A DNA stretch of 64,000 nt from Sympetrum striolatum (taxonomy: Eukaryota > Arthropoda > Insecta > Odonata > Libellulidae), in the NCBI GenBank assembly GCA_947579665.1, contig OX388352.1, positions 35,024,216 through 35,088,215 on the forward strand, in the 5' to 3' direction. The notes under the pieces were generated by a model that was not told the DNA's origin, did not search any database, and was given only the letters and a program-made list of their open reading frames with translations. The number at the start of each line of letters is the position of its first letter. The first letter of the stretch is position 1. Position numbers and translations under genes: made by a program. Shown piece by piece: positions 14,991 to 28,758 of the stretch.

Positions 14991-16579
14991 ACTGTTTCAG
15001 GGTTAATACTATTATAAATTAAGTATACGAGTACAATATTCACGTTTTCACTGGATTGGCAGCTCTGATTCCGATTGAGACTTCTCCTTCATCCAGTTTA
15101 TTCCTCACTTCTGTGGAGACGACTGTTACTACTCCTTTCATAAAACAGAGACATGTATCAATAAACGAAAATATATTGCAGGAATATGCTTCCATGAACA
15201 TTCAGAATACTCAAGTTGAATTACTGTTTAAGGATTAATACTATGTTAAATTAAGTTCACGAGTACAATATTCACGTGTTCACTGGATTGACGGAACTCA
15301 TTCTGTTAGAGCCTTCTCCTGCATCCAGTTTAGTCCTTATTTTTGTGGAGACGACTGTTACTACTCCTTCCATAGAACAGAGACATGTATCCATAAACGA
15401 ATATATATTACAAAAATATACTACCAAGAAAATTTAGAAAATTGAAATTGAATAACTGTTTCAGGGTTAATACTATATTAAATTAAGTATACGAGTACAA
15501 TATTCACGTTTTTACTGGATTGGCAGCTCTGATTCCGATTGAGACTTCTCCTGCATCCAGTTTAGTCCTTACTTCTGTGGAGACGACTGTTACTACTCCT
15601 TCCCTAAAACAGAGACATGTATCAATAAATGAAAATATATTGCAAAAATACACTTCCAAGAAAATTTAGAATATTGAAATTGATTAACTTTTTCAGGGTT
15701 AATACTATGTTAAATTAAGTATACGAGTACAATATTCACGTTTTCGCTGGATTGACGGAACTCATTCTGTTAGAGCCTTCTCCTACATCCAGTTTAGTCC
15801 TTACTTCTGTGGAGACGACTGTTACTACTCCTTCCCTAAAACAGAGACATGTATCAATAAACGAAAATATATTACAAAAATATACTTCCAAGAAAATTTA
15901 GAATATTGAAATTGAATAACTGTTTCAGGGTTAATACTATGTTAAATTAAGTATACGAGTACAATATTCACCTGTTCACTGGATTGCAGCTCTAATTCCG
16001 TTATAGGCTTCTCCTGAATCCAGTTTTGTACTTACTTCTGTGTAGACGACTGTTACTACTCCTACATTAAAACAGAGACATGTATCAATAAACGAAAATA
16101 TATTACAAAAAAATATTTTCAACCAAATTTAAAATATTTAAATTGAATAACTGTTTCAGGGTTAATACTATGTTAAATTAAGTATACGAGTACAATATTC
16201 ACGTTTTCACTGTATTGGCCGCTCTGATTCCGATTGAGACTTCTCCTGCATCCAGCTTAGTCCTTACTTCTGTGGAGACGACTGTTACTACTCCTTCCCT
16301 AAAACAGAGACATGTATCAATAAATGAATATATATTACAAAAATATACTTCCAAGAAAATTTAAAACATTGAAATTGATTAACTGTTTCAGGGTTAATAC
16401 TATGTTAAATTAAGTATACGAGTAATATATTCACTTGTTCACTGGATTGCAGCTCTAATTCCGTTATAGGCTTCTCCTGAATCCAGTTTTGTCCTTAATT
16501 CTGTGGAGACAACTGTTACTACTCCTTCCCTAAAACAGAGACATGTATCTATAAACGAAAATATATTAATAAAATATAC

Positions 16580-18990
16580 TTCCAAGAAAATTTAGATTAT
16601 TGAAATTGAATAACTGTTTCAGGGATAATACTATGTTAAATTAAGTATACGAGTACAATATTCACTTGTTCACTGGATTTCAGCTCTAATTCAGTTATAG
16701 GCTTCTCGTGAATCCAGTTTTGTCCTTACTTCTGTGGAGACGACTGTTACTACTCCCACATTAAAACAGGGACATGTATCAATAAACGAAAATATATTAC
16801 AAAAAAATACTTCCAACAAAATTTAAAATATTGAAATTGAATAACTGTTTCAGGGTTAATACTATGTTAAATTAAGTATACGAGTGCAATATTCATGTGT
16901 TCACTGGATTTGCAGCTCTGACTCTGTTAGAGGCTTCTCCTGCATCCAGTTTAGTCCTTACTTTTGTGGATACGACTGTTAGTACTCCTACCCTAATACA
17001 GAGACATGTATCAATAAACAAAAATATATAGCAAAAATATAATTCCAAGAAAATTCAGAATATTCATGTTGAATGACTGTTTCTGGGTTAATACTATATT
17101 AAATTAAGAATACGAGTACAATAATCACGTGATCACTGGATTGGCAGCTCTGATTCCGTGAGAGGCTTCTCCTGCATCCAGTTTAGTCCTTACTTCTGTT
17201 GAGACGACTGTTTCTACTCCTACCCTGAAACAGAGACATGTATCAATAAACGAAAATATATTACAAAAATATACTTCCAAGAAAATTTTAAATAATGAAA
17301 TTGAATAACTGTTTCAGGGTTAATACTATTTTAAATTAAGTTAACGAGTACAATATTCACGTTTTCACTGGATTGGCAGCTCTGATTCCGATTGAGACTT
17401 CTCCTTCATCCAGTTTATTCCTCACTTCTGTGGAGGCGACTGTTACTACTCCTTTCCTAAAACAGAGACATGTATCAATAAACGAAAATATATTGCTGGA
17501 ATATAGTTCCATGAACATTCAGAATACTCAAGTTGAATTACTGTTTCAGGATTAATACTATGTTAAATTAAGTTCACGAGTACAATATTCACGTGTTCAC
17601 TGGATTGAAGGAACTCATTCTGTTAGAGCCTTCTCCTGCATCCAGTTTAGTCCTTATTTTTGTGGATACGACTGTTACTACTCATTCCCTAAAACAGAGA
17701 CATGTATCAATAAACGAAAATAAATTACAAAAATATACAACCAAGAAAATTTAGAAAATTGGAATTGAATAACTGTTTCAGGGTTAATACTATATTAAAT
17801 TAAGTATACGAGTACAATAATCACGTGTTCACTGGATTGGCGGCCCTCATTCCGTTAGAGACTTCTCCTGCATCCTGCTAAGTCCTTACTTTTGTGGATA
17901 CGACTGTTACTACTCCTACCCTAAAACAGGGACATGTATCAATAAACGAAAATATCACAAAAATATACTACCAAGAAAATTTAGAAAATTGAAATTGAAT
18001 AACTGTTTCAGGGTTAATACTATATTAAATTAAGTATACGAGTACAATATTCATGTTTTCACTGGATTGGCAGCTCTGATTCCGATTGAGACTTCTCCTG
18101 CATCCAGTTTAGTCCTTACTTCTGTGGAGACGACTGTTACTACTCCTTCCCTAAAACAGAGACATGTATCAATAAACGAAAATATATTACAAAAATATAC
18201 TTCCAAGAAAATTTAGAATATTGAAATTGAATAACTGTTTCAGGGATAATACTATGTTAAATTAAGTATACGAGTACAATATTCACTTGTTCACTGGATT
18301 GCAGCTCTAATTCCGTTATAGGCTTCTCGGGAATCCAGTTTTGTCCTTACTTCTGTGGAGACGACTGTTACTACTCCTACATTAAAACAGAGACATGTAT
18401 CAATAAACGAAAATATATAACAAAAAAATACTTCCAAGAAAATTTAAAATATTTAAATTGAATAACTGGTTCAGGGTTAATACTATGTTAAATTAAGTAT
18501 ACGAGTACAATATTCACGTGTTCACTGGATTTGCAGCTCTGATTCTGTTAGAGGCTTCTCCTGAGTCCAGTTTAGTCCTTACTTTTGTGGATACGACTGT
18601 TACTACTCCTACCCTAAAACAGAGACATGTATCAATAAACAAAAATATATAGCAAAAATATAATTCCAAGAAAATTCAGAATATTCATGTTGAATGACTG
18701 TTTCTTGGTTAATACTATATTAAATTAAGAATACGAGTACAATAATCACGTGATCACTGGATTGGCAGCTCTGATTCCGTGAGAGGCTTCTCCTGCATCC
18801 AGTTTAGTCCTTACTTTTGTTGAGACGACTGTTTCTACTCCTACCCTGAAACAGAGACATGTATCAATAAACGAAAATATATTACAAAAATATACTTCCA
18901 AGAAAATTTTAAATAATGAAATTGAATAACTGTTTCAGGGTTAATTTTATTTTAAATTAAGTTTACGAGTACAATATTCACGTTTTCACT
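16580..18990 (+). repeat. Higher-order satellite block L3
   Basis: Repeats L2 at an offset of about 7,419 bp (32 monomers) and keeps the internal 7-monomer spacing (17,152 to 18,773). Just upstream, near 16,500-16,560, two monomer types that are separate at about 8.85-9.15 kb are fused, as expected from unequal exchange. Boundaries are approximate. Confidence 0.7.
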
Positions 18991-21199
18991 GGATTGGCAG
19001 CTCTGATTCCGATTGAGACTTCTCCTTCATCCAGTTTAGTCCTTACTTCTGTGGAGACGACTGTTACTACTCCTTCCCTAAAACAGAGACATGTATCAAT
19101 AAATGAAAATATATTGCAAAAATACACTTCCAAGAAAATTTAGAATATTGAAATTGATTAACTTTTTCAGGGTTAATACTATGTTAAATTAAGTATACGA
19201 GTACAATATTCACGTTTTCGCTGGATTGACGGAACTCATTCTGTTAGAGCCTTCTCCTACATCCAGTTTAACCTTACTTCTGTGGAGACGACTGTTACTA
19301 CTCCTTCCCTAAAACAGAGACATGTATCAATAAACGAAAATATATTACAAAAATATACTTCCAAGAAAATTTAGAATATTGAAATTGAATAACTGTTTCA
19401 GGGTTAATACTATGTTAAATTAAGTATACGAGTACAATATTCACTTGTTCACTGGATTGCAGCTCTAATTCCGTTATAGGCTTCTCCTGAATCCAGTTTT
19501 ATCCTTACTTCTGTGTAGACGACTGTTACTACTCCTACATTAAAACAGAGACATGTATCAATAAACGAAAATATATTACAAAAAAATACTTTCAAGCAAA
19601 TTTAAAATATTTAAATTGAATAACTGTTTCAGGGTTAATACTATGTTAAATTAAGTATACGAGTACAATATTCACGTTTTCACTGTATTGGCCGCTCTGA
19701 TTCCGATTGAGACTTCTCCTGAATCCAGTTTTGTCCTTAATTCTGTGGAGACAACTGTTACTACTACTTCCCTAAAACAGAGACATGTATCAATAAACGA
19801 TAATATATTGCAAAATATGCTTCCAAGAACATTCATAATATTCAAGTTGAATAACTGTTCAGGGTTAATACTATGTTAAATGAAGTATAGGAGTACAATA
19901 TTCACGTGTTCACTGGATTGACGGAACTCATTCTGTTAGAGGCTTCTCCTGCATCCAGTTTAGTCCTTACTTCTGTGGAGACGACTGTTACTACTCCTTC
20001 CCTAAAACAGAGACATGTATCTATAAACGAAAATATATTACAAAAATATACTTCCAAGAAAATTTAGATTATTGAAATTGAATAACTGTTTCAGGGATAA
20101 TACTATGTTAAATTAAGTATACGAGTACAATATTCACTTGTTCACTGGATTTCAGCTCTAATTCAGTTATAGGCTTCTCATGAATCCAGTTTTGTCCTTA
20201 CTTCTGTGGAGACGACTGTTACTACTCCCACATTAAAACAGGGACATGTATCAATAAACGAAAATATATTACAAAAAAATACTTCCAACAAAATTTAAAA
20301 TATTGTAATTGAATAACTGTTTCAGGGTTAATACTATGTTAAATTAAGTATACGAGTGCAATATTCATGTGTTCACTGGATTTGCAGCTCTGACTCTGTT
20401 AGAGGCTTCTCCTGCATCCAGTTTAGTCCTTACTTTTGTGGATACGACAGTTAGTACTCCTACCCTAAAACAGAGACATGTATCAATAAACAAAAATATA
20501 TAGCAAAAATATAATTCCAAGAAAATTCAGAATATTCATGTTGAATGACTGTTTCTGGGTTAATACTATATTAAATTAAGAATACGAGTAAAATAATCAC
20601 GTGATCACTGGATTGAATGCTCTGATTCCGTGAGAGGCTTCTCCTGCATCCAGTTTAGTCCTTACTTCTGTGGAGACGACTGTTACTACTCCTACCCTAA
20701 AACAGAGACATGTATCAATAAACGAAAATATATTACAAAAATATACTTCCAAGAAAATTTAGAAAATTGAAATTGAATAACTGTTTCAGGGTTAATACTA
20801 TGTTAAATTAGGTATACGAGTACAATAATCACGTGTTCACTGGATTGGCGGCCCTCATTCCGTTAGAGACTTCTCCTGCATTCCGCTAGGTCCTTACTTT
20901 TGTGGATACGACTGTTACTACTCCTACCCTAAAACAGAGACATGTATCAATAAACGAAAATATATAACAAAAATATAATTCCAAGAAAATTCAGAATATT
21001 CATGTTGAATGACTGTATCTGGGTTAATACTATATTAAATTAAGAATAATAGTACAATAATCACGTGATCACTGAATTGACGGCCCTCATTCCGTTAGAG
21101 ACTTCTCCTGCATTCCGCTAAGTCCTTACTTTTGTGGATACGACTGTTAGTACTCCTACCCTAAAACAGAGACATGTATCAATAAACGAAAATATATGA

Positions 21200-24100
21200 C
21201 AAAAATATACTTCCAAAAAAATTTAGAATATTGAAATGGAATAACTGTTTTTAGGGTTAATACTATGTTAAATATAGTATACGAGTACAATAATCTCGTG
21301 TTCACAGGATTGGCGGCTCAGATTCCGTTAGAGACTTCTCCTGCAACCAGTTTAGTCCTTACTTCTGTGGAGATGACTGTTACTACTCCTTCCCTAAAAC
21401 AGAGACATGTATCAATAAACGAAAATACTTTACAAAAATATACTTCCAAGAAAATTTAAAATATTGAAATTGAATAACTGTTTTAGGGTTAATACTATGT
21501 TAAATTAAGTATACAGGTACAATATTCACTTGTTCACTGGATTTGCAGCTCTGATACCCTTAGAGGCTTCTCCTGCATCCTTTTTAGTCCTTACTTCTGT
21601 GGAGACGACTGCTACTTCTCCTTCTCTAAAACAGAGACATGTATCAATAAACGAAAATATATTACAAAAATATACTTCCAAGAAAATTTAGAAAATTGAA
21701 ATTGAATAACTGTTTCAGGGTTAATACTATGTTAAATTAAGTATACGAGTACAATAATCACGTGTTCATTGGATTGGCGGCCCTCATTCCGTTAGAGACT
21801 TCTCCTGCATTCTGCTAAGTCCTTACTTTTGTGGATACGACTGTTACTACTCCTACCCTAAAACAGAGACATGTATCAATAAACGAAAATATATAACAAA
21901 AATATAATTCCAAGAAAATTCAGAATATTCATGCTGAATGACTGTTTCTGGGTTAATACTATATTAAATTAAGAATACGAGTACAATAATCACGTGTTCA
22001 CTGAATTGACGGCCCTCATTCCGTTAGAGACTTCTCCTGCATTCCGCTAAGTCCTTACTTTTGTGGATACGACTGTTAGTACTCCTACCCTAAAACAGTG
22101 ACATGTATCAATAAACGAAAATATATGACAAAAATATACTTCCAAGAAAATTTAGAATAATGAAATGGAATAACTGTTTCAGGGTTAATACTATGTTAAA
22201 TTAAGTATACGAGTACAATATTCTCGTGTTCACAGGATTGGCGGCTCAGATTCCGTTAGAGACTTCTCCTGCAACCAGTTTAGTCCTTACTTCTGTGGAG
22301 ATGACTGTTACTACTCCTTCCCTAAAACAGAGACATGTATCAATAAACGAAAATACTTTACAAAAATATACTTCCAAGAAAATTTAAAATTTTGAAATTG
22401 AATAACTGTTTTAGGGTTAATACTATGTTAAATTAAGTATACAGGAACAATATTCACTTGTTCACTGGATTGGCAGCTCTGATACCCTTAGAGGCTTCTC
22501 CTGCATCCTTTTTAGTCCTTACTTCTGTGGAGACGACTGCTACTTCTCCTTCTCTAAAACAGAGACATGTATCAATAAACGAAAATATATGACAACAATA
22601 TACTTCCAAGAAAATTTAGAATATTGAAATTGAATAACTGTTTCAGGGTTAATACTATGTTAAATTAATTATACGAGTACAATATTCACGTGTTCACAGG
22701 ATTGGCAGCTCTGATTCCGTTAGAGGCATCTCCTGCATCCAGTTTAGTCCTTATTTCTGTGGAGATGAATGTTACTACTCCTATCCTAAAACAGAGACAT
22801 GTATCAATAAACGAAAATATATTACAAAAATATACTTCCAAGAAAATTTAGAATATTGAAATTGAATAACTATTTCAGGGTTTATACTATGTTAAATTAA
22901 GTATACGAGTACAATATTCACGTGTTCACTGGATTGGCAGCTCTGATTCCGATTGAGACTTCTCCTGCATCCAGTTTAGTCCTTACTTCTGTGGAGACGA
23001 CTGTTACTACTCCTTCCCTAAAACAGAGACATGTATCAATAAATGAAAATATATGACAAAAATATACTTCCAAGAAAATTTAGAATATTGAAATTGATTA
23101 AATGTTTCAGGGTTAATACTATGTTAAATTAAGTATACGAGTACAATATTCACGTTTTCACTGGATTGGCAGCTCTGATTCCGTTAGAGACATCTCCTGC
23201 ATCCAGTTTAGTCCTTATTTATGTGGAGACGACTGTTACTAAACCTACCCTAAAACAGAGACATGTATCAATAAACGAAATTATGTAACAAAAATATAAT
23301 TCCAAGAAAATTCAGAATATTCAAGTTCAATTACTGTTTTATGGTGAATACTATGTTAAATTTAGAATACTAGTACAATATTCACGTGTTCACTGGAATG
23401 GCAGCTCTGATTCCATTAGAGGCTTCTCCTGCATCCAGTTTAGTCCTTACCTCCGTGGAGACGAATGTTAATAATCCTACCCTAAAACAGAGGCATGTAT
23501 CAATAAACGATAATATATTGCAAGAATATGCTTCCAAGAACATTCATAATATTAAAGTTGAATAACTGTTTCAGGGTTAATACTATGTTAAATTAAGTAA
23601 ACGAGTACAATATTCACGTGTTCACTGGATTGGCAGCTCTGATTCCGTTAGAGACTTCTCCTGCATCCAGTTTAGTCCTTACTTCTGCGGAGACGAATGT
23701 TACTACTCCTACCCTAAAACAGAGACATGTATCAATAAACGAAAATATATTACAAAAAAATACTTCCAAGAAAATTTAGAATATTCAAGTTAAATAACTG
23801 TTTCAGGGTTAATACTATTATAAATTAAGTATACGAGTACAATATTCACGTGTTCACTGGATTGGCAGCTCTGATTACGTTAGAGGCTTCTCCTGCATCC
23901 AGTTTAGTACTTACTTCTGTGGAGACGTATGTTACTACTCCTACCCTAAAACAGTGACATGTATCAATAAACGATAATTTATTGCAAGAATATGCTTCCA
24001 TGAACATTAATAATATTCAAGTTGAACAACTGTTTCAGGGTTAATACTATGTTAAATTAAGTTTCCGAGTACAATATTCACGTGTTCACTGGATTGGCAG

Positions 24101-24250
24101 CTCTGATTCCGTTAGTGACTACTCCTGCATCCAGTTTAGTCCTTACTTCTGTGGAGACGACTGTTACTACTCATTCCCTAAAACAGAGACATGTATCAAT
24201 AAACGAAAATATATAACAAAAATATAATTCCAAGAAAATTCAGAATATTC
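21200..24250 (+). repeat. Satellite segmental duplication, copy B
   Basis: Partner of copy A. The stepwise loss of offset shows that B lacks two monomers present in A at about 13.25-13.7 kb and one more at about 13.9-14.1 kb. Variants CTCCGTGGAGACGAATG (about 23,452) and TCTGATTACGTTAGAGG (about 23,870) match 14,182 and 14,600 in A, both at 9,270. Confidence 0.75.
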
Positions 24251-25179
24251 AAGTAGAATAACTGTTTCAGGGTTAATACTATGTAAAATTAAGAATAAGA
24301 GTACAATATTCACGTGTTCACTGGATTGGCAGCTCTGATTCCGTTAGAGGCTTCTCCTGCATACAGTTTAGTACTTACTTCTGTTGAGACGAATGTTACT
24401 ACTCCTACCCTAAAACAGAGACATGTATTAATAAACGATAATATATTGCAAGAATATGCTTACAAGAACATTCATAATAATCAAGTTGAATAACTGTTTC
24501 AGGGTAATACTATGTTAAAATAAGTATACGAGTACAATATTCACGTGTTCACTGGATTGGCAACTCTGATTCCGTTAGAGACTTCTCCTGTATCCATTTT
24601 AGTCCTTACTCCTGTGGAGACGACTGTTACTACTCCTTCCCTAAAACAGACACATGTATCAATTAACGAAAATATCTGACAAAAATATACTTCCAAGAAA
24701 ATTTAGAAAATTGAAATTGAATAACTGTTTCAGGGTTAATACTAAGTTAAATTAAGTATACGAGTACAACAATCACGTGTTCACTGGATTGACGGCCATC
24801 ATTCCGTTAGAGGCTTCTCCTGGATCCAGTATAGTCCTTACCTCTGTGGAGACGAATTTAACTACTCCTACCCTAAAACAGAGACATGTATCTATAAACA
24901 AAAATATATAACAAAAATATATATCAAAAAAATTCAGAATATTCAAGTTAAATTACTGTTTTATGGTGAATACTATGTTAAATTTGGAATACTACTACAA
25001 TAATCACGGGTTCACTGGATTGGCGGCACCTTATTCCGTTAGAGGCTTCTTCTGCACCCCGTTAAGTCTTTACTTCTGTGGATACGACTGTAAGTACTCC
25101 TTTCCTAATACAGAGACATGTATCAATAAACGAATATATATTACAAAAATATACTTCCAAGAAAATTTAGAAAATTGAA

Positions 25180-27477
25180 ATTGAATAACTGTTTCAGGGT
25201 TAATACTATTTAAAATTAAGAATAAGAATACAATAATCACGTGTTCACTGGAATAGCGGCCCTCATTCCGTTAGAGGCTTCTCCCGCATCCGGTTTAGTC
25301 CTTACTTCTGTGGAGACGACTGTTACTACTTCTTCCCTAAAACAGATACATGTATCAATAAACGAAAATTTATAACAAAAATATAATTCCAAGAAAATTC
25401 AGAACATTCATGTTGAATGACTGTTTCTGGGTTAATACAATATTAAATTTAGAATAAGAGTACAATAATCGCGTGTTCACTGGATTGGCGGACCTCATCC
25501 CGTTAAAGGCTTCTCCTGCATCCAGTTAAACCTTACCTCTGTGGAGACGAATGTTACTACTCCTACCCTAAAACAGAGACATGTATCTATAAACAAAAAT
25601 CTACATCCAAAAATTTCAGAATATTCAAGTTAAATTATTGTTTTATGGTGAATACTATGTTAAATTAAGTATATGAGTACAATACTCATGTGTTCACTGG
25701 ATTGGCGGAACTTATCCCGTAAGTGGCTTCTTTTGCATCCAGTTACGTCCTTAATTCTGTGGATACGACTGTTACTACTCCTACACTAAAACAGAGTCAT
25801 GTGTCAAAAAACGAAAATATATAACAAAAATATGCTTCAAGAACAAACAGAATATTCAAGTTAAATAACTGTTATATGGTGAATACTATGTTAAATTTAG
25901 AATACTACTACAATAATCACATGTTCACTGGATTGGCGGCCCTCATTCCGTTAGAGGCTTCTCCTGCATCTAGTTTAGTCCTTACTTCTGTGGAGACGAC
26001 TCTTACTCCCCCTTCCCTAAAACAGAGTAATGTGTCAATAAACGAAATAATATAACAAAAATATACTTCCAAGAAAATTAATAATATAGAAGTTGAATAA
26101 ATGTTTCTGGGTTAATACTATTTTAAATTAAGCATACGAGTACAATAAATATGTGTTCACTGGCTTGGCAGCCCTCATTCTCATTCAGCAGTCTTCTCCT
26201 GCATCCAGTAAAGTCCTTACTTCTGTGGAGACGACTGTAAATACGCCTACCCTAAAACAGAGACAAGTATCCATAAACGAAAATATATGACAAAAATATG
26301 ATTCCAAGTAAATTCAGAATATTCGAAGTTGAACATCTGTGTCAGGGTAAATACTATGTTAAATTAAAATACGAGTACAATAATCACGTGTTCACTTGAT
26401 TGACGGCCCTCATTCCGTTAGAGACTTCTCCTGCATCCAGTTATGTATTATTTCTGTGGAGACGACTGATAGTACTCCTACACTGAAAAAGAAACATCCA
26501 CTAATAAATGAAAATGAATAGCAAAGATATGATTAGAAGGAAGTGCTGACTTATTAAAGTTGAGTAACTGTTTCCGAGTTAATACTATGTTAAATTATGA
26601 ATGCAAGTACAAGTATCCCGTGTTAACTGGAAATGCGTCTCTCCCTCTGTTAGACACTTCTACTGCATCCAGTTAAGGCCTTTATTCTTTGGAGACGACT
26701 GTTACTACACTTACTCTGAAACAGAAATATGTATAAATAAAAGAAAATATGTAGCAAGAATAGAATTACAAGATAGAGCAGAATAATTAAAGTTTTATAA
26801 TGTTTCTGAGTTAATACTATGTTAAAATAAAAATGCGAGTCCATAATCACTTCTTAACTGGAGATGTGGCTCACCCGCAGTTTGACAGTTCTTCTGCAAG
26901 TCCTCACTTCTGTGTAGACGACTGAGTGCACCCCTACCCTGAAACTGATACATTTATTAATAAACGAAAGTATATAGCAAAAATATAATTACAAGAACAT
27001 TCAGAATATTCAAGTTAAATTAACTTTTTTATAGTGAATACTATGTTTAATTAAGAGTACGAGTACAATAATCATGTGTTAACTGGATTGGCAACTCTCC
27101 TTCTTTCAGACAGTTCTGCTGCATCCTGTTATGTCGTTTTTACTGCGGAGACGACTGTTACTTCTCCTAGCCTAAAACAGAAACATGCATTAATAAATAT
27201 AAATAAATAGCAAAAATATAATTACAAGAAGGTGCAGAATAATTAAAGTTGAATAACTCTTTCTGAGTTAATACTATGTCAAATTATGCATGTGAGTACA
27301 ATAATCACGTTTTAACTGGATTTCCAGCTCTGCATCTGTTAAACTGTTCTCCTGAATCCAGGTAACACCTTCCTTCTGCGGAGACGACTGTTGCTGCTAC
27401 TACCCTGAAACAGAAATATGTGTTAATAATCGAAAATATATAGCAATAATATAATTACAAGAGAGTGCACAATAATT
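25180..27477 (+). repeat. Diverging distal monomers of the satellite
   Basis: Period and landmarks persist but divergence increases sharply compared with the first 24 kb. Many copies have altered landmarks such as GCAGAATAATTAAAGTTGAA, and no block-scale duplication is visible. This fits older monomers at the edge of an array that is homogenised in its interior. Confidence 0.85.
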
Positions 27478-28758
27478 GCTCAGGAAATGGGAGAACAGGT
27501 CGAAGGTGTAGTTGTTATTTAGCAAAAGCGTTTGACGTTGTAGCCCATGAAATTTTATTACAGAAAGTGAGCACAATGAACTTAGATCCAAGTGTAATAA
27601 GATGGATAGATTCTTCTATCAAAAGTAGGAAACAGAAAATAAAAATTGGAAATAAGTTATCTGATGAAATCACAGTAACATCAGGCGTAGCTCAAGGTAG
27701 CGTGCTGGGGCCTTTGCTCTTCTTGATATTTATTAATGACTTAACTGGAATACAATCAAAAATTCCTTTATTTGCTTACGATTGTATTATATATAGGATT
27801 ATAAAAAACGAGAACGATTGCTTGGGACTTCAAGAGGATTTAAATGCCTTAAATAGCTGGGTTTCGTCTAATATTGGAATTCAATATAAATAAATTTAAA
27901 GTCATCAGTTTCAATAGTAGTAAATATCAACACGCATATCATCTGGGGGGTGGAGAAATTCTGCCTTGTGAGTATATGTTAAAATACTTAGGTTTAACAT
28001 TCATTAGGGACTTGAAATGGAACGAACACATAGAGCGAATAATTTTGAAAGCCAACAAAGTATTAAACTTCCTAGTGCTTACTCTTAATAAGTCAAATAA
28101 GAATGTTAAGGAGGCTGCGTACAAATCATTTGTTATGCCAATCTTGGAATTCGGGGAATGTTTATGGGACCCGCATGAGGTAGGTTTAAAGCAAAAAAAG
28201 AAAAGGTAAAGAGAAATGCATCAAGATTCGTCTTAAGCAGATATGCAAGGCTTGATAGCGTTACTCAGATATTAAAAGAATTAGGTTGGGAAAGTTTAGA
28301 GGAACGGAGATTCAAGAAAAGGCTAGCTATATTTTTTAAAGTATATACAGGAGTTAAATCATTTGAGGAATTGTCAAACAAAGTCTCAATGGCAAAATTT
28401 CACGGCAGAAAAGACCATAGATACAAAGTTAAATTAATAAAACAGCGAACAAACATCAGTAAATTCTCTTTCTAAATCGTGCTACTAAGGATTGGAATGA
28501 TTTGCCTGCAGGAGTCTTGGAGCCCTTCCCAAAACATCATAGGAAGTTTGTGAAAAGATTGAGTAGAACTGTTAAGGATGAGTGAGCTTGACGTTTACTA
28601 GTACATGTGCAGTGAATCAGTATATATTTTTTTGTAATTCAAAAATTTAGATAGGATATATAATAACATGTGCAATATATGTATAAGTAGCTGTGTTACC
28701 ACCAGAATATTAGTCCACTTGCAGCATTTTTTACAATAATAATAATAATAATAATAAT
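27478..28758 (+). pseudogene. 5'-truncated non-LTR retrotransposon (Jockey/CR1-like RT)
   Basis: Inserted in a satellite monomer. Translation gives the C-terminal half of a LINE reverse transcriptase. Motif A region reads LAKAFDVVAHEILLQK, motif B TSGVAQGSVLGPLLFLIF, motif C LFAYDCIIYR, then KYLGLTF..DLKWNEHIERI, a thumb-like VKEAAYKSFVMPILEFGECL, SVTQILKELGWESLEERR and the terminal NRATKDWNDLPAGVLEP before a stop near 28,583. It is inactive: motif C has Tyr in place of the first catalytic Asp (FADD becomes FAYD), the motif A Asp is lost near a frame change at about 27,520, and frameshifts occur at about 27,880 and in a poly-A run at about 28,195. The 3' end is a (TAA)n tail at 28,733-28,760, after which satellite resumes. 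No clear target duplication. Order of motifs and the closing RATKDWN block are typical of the Jockey/CR1 group; the exact clade is not resolved. Confidence 0.92.

Larger units (their letters stand above)
1..27477. repeat. 232-bp satellite DNA array (about 118 monomers)
   Basis: Head-to-tail tandem repeat seen by eye. The landmark CAGAGAC recurs at 82, 314 and 546, giving a period of 232, and this spacing (231-233) holds through the array. Conserved landmarks in each unit are ACAGAGACATGTATCAATAA, CTGTTTCAGGGTTAATACTA, GAGTACAATATTCACGTG and TTCTGTGGAGACGACTG. Monomers differ by point changes and 1-3 base indels. Short ORFs of 60-83 codons recur at monomer or block spacing on the plus strand. 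They are open because the monomer lacks stops in one frame in some copies, and I do not regard them as genes. The array starts before the window, so its full length is unknown. Confidence 0.97.

Noticed and set aside
2969..25178. About 15 ORFs of 60-83 codons within the first 25 kb, several nearly identical
   Set aside because: They recur at monomer or block spacing in a satellite array. Openness follows from the monomer sequence, and most copies of the monomer carry stops in the same frame.
1..27477. CRISPR-like reading of the tandem repeats
   Set aside because: The repeats are contiguous 232-bp monomers without unique spacers, in eukaryotic-type DNA.
26601..27591. Short ORFs on both strands at 26.6-27.6 kb
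   Set aside because: Satellite monomers or the antisense of the LINE fragment.
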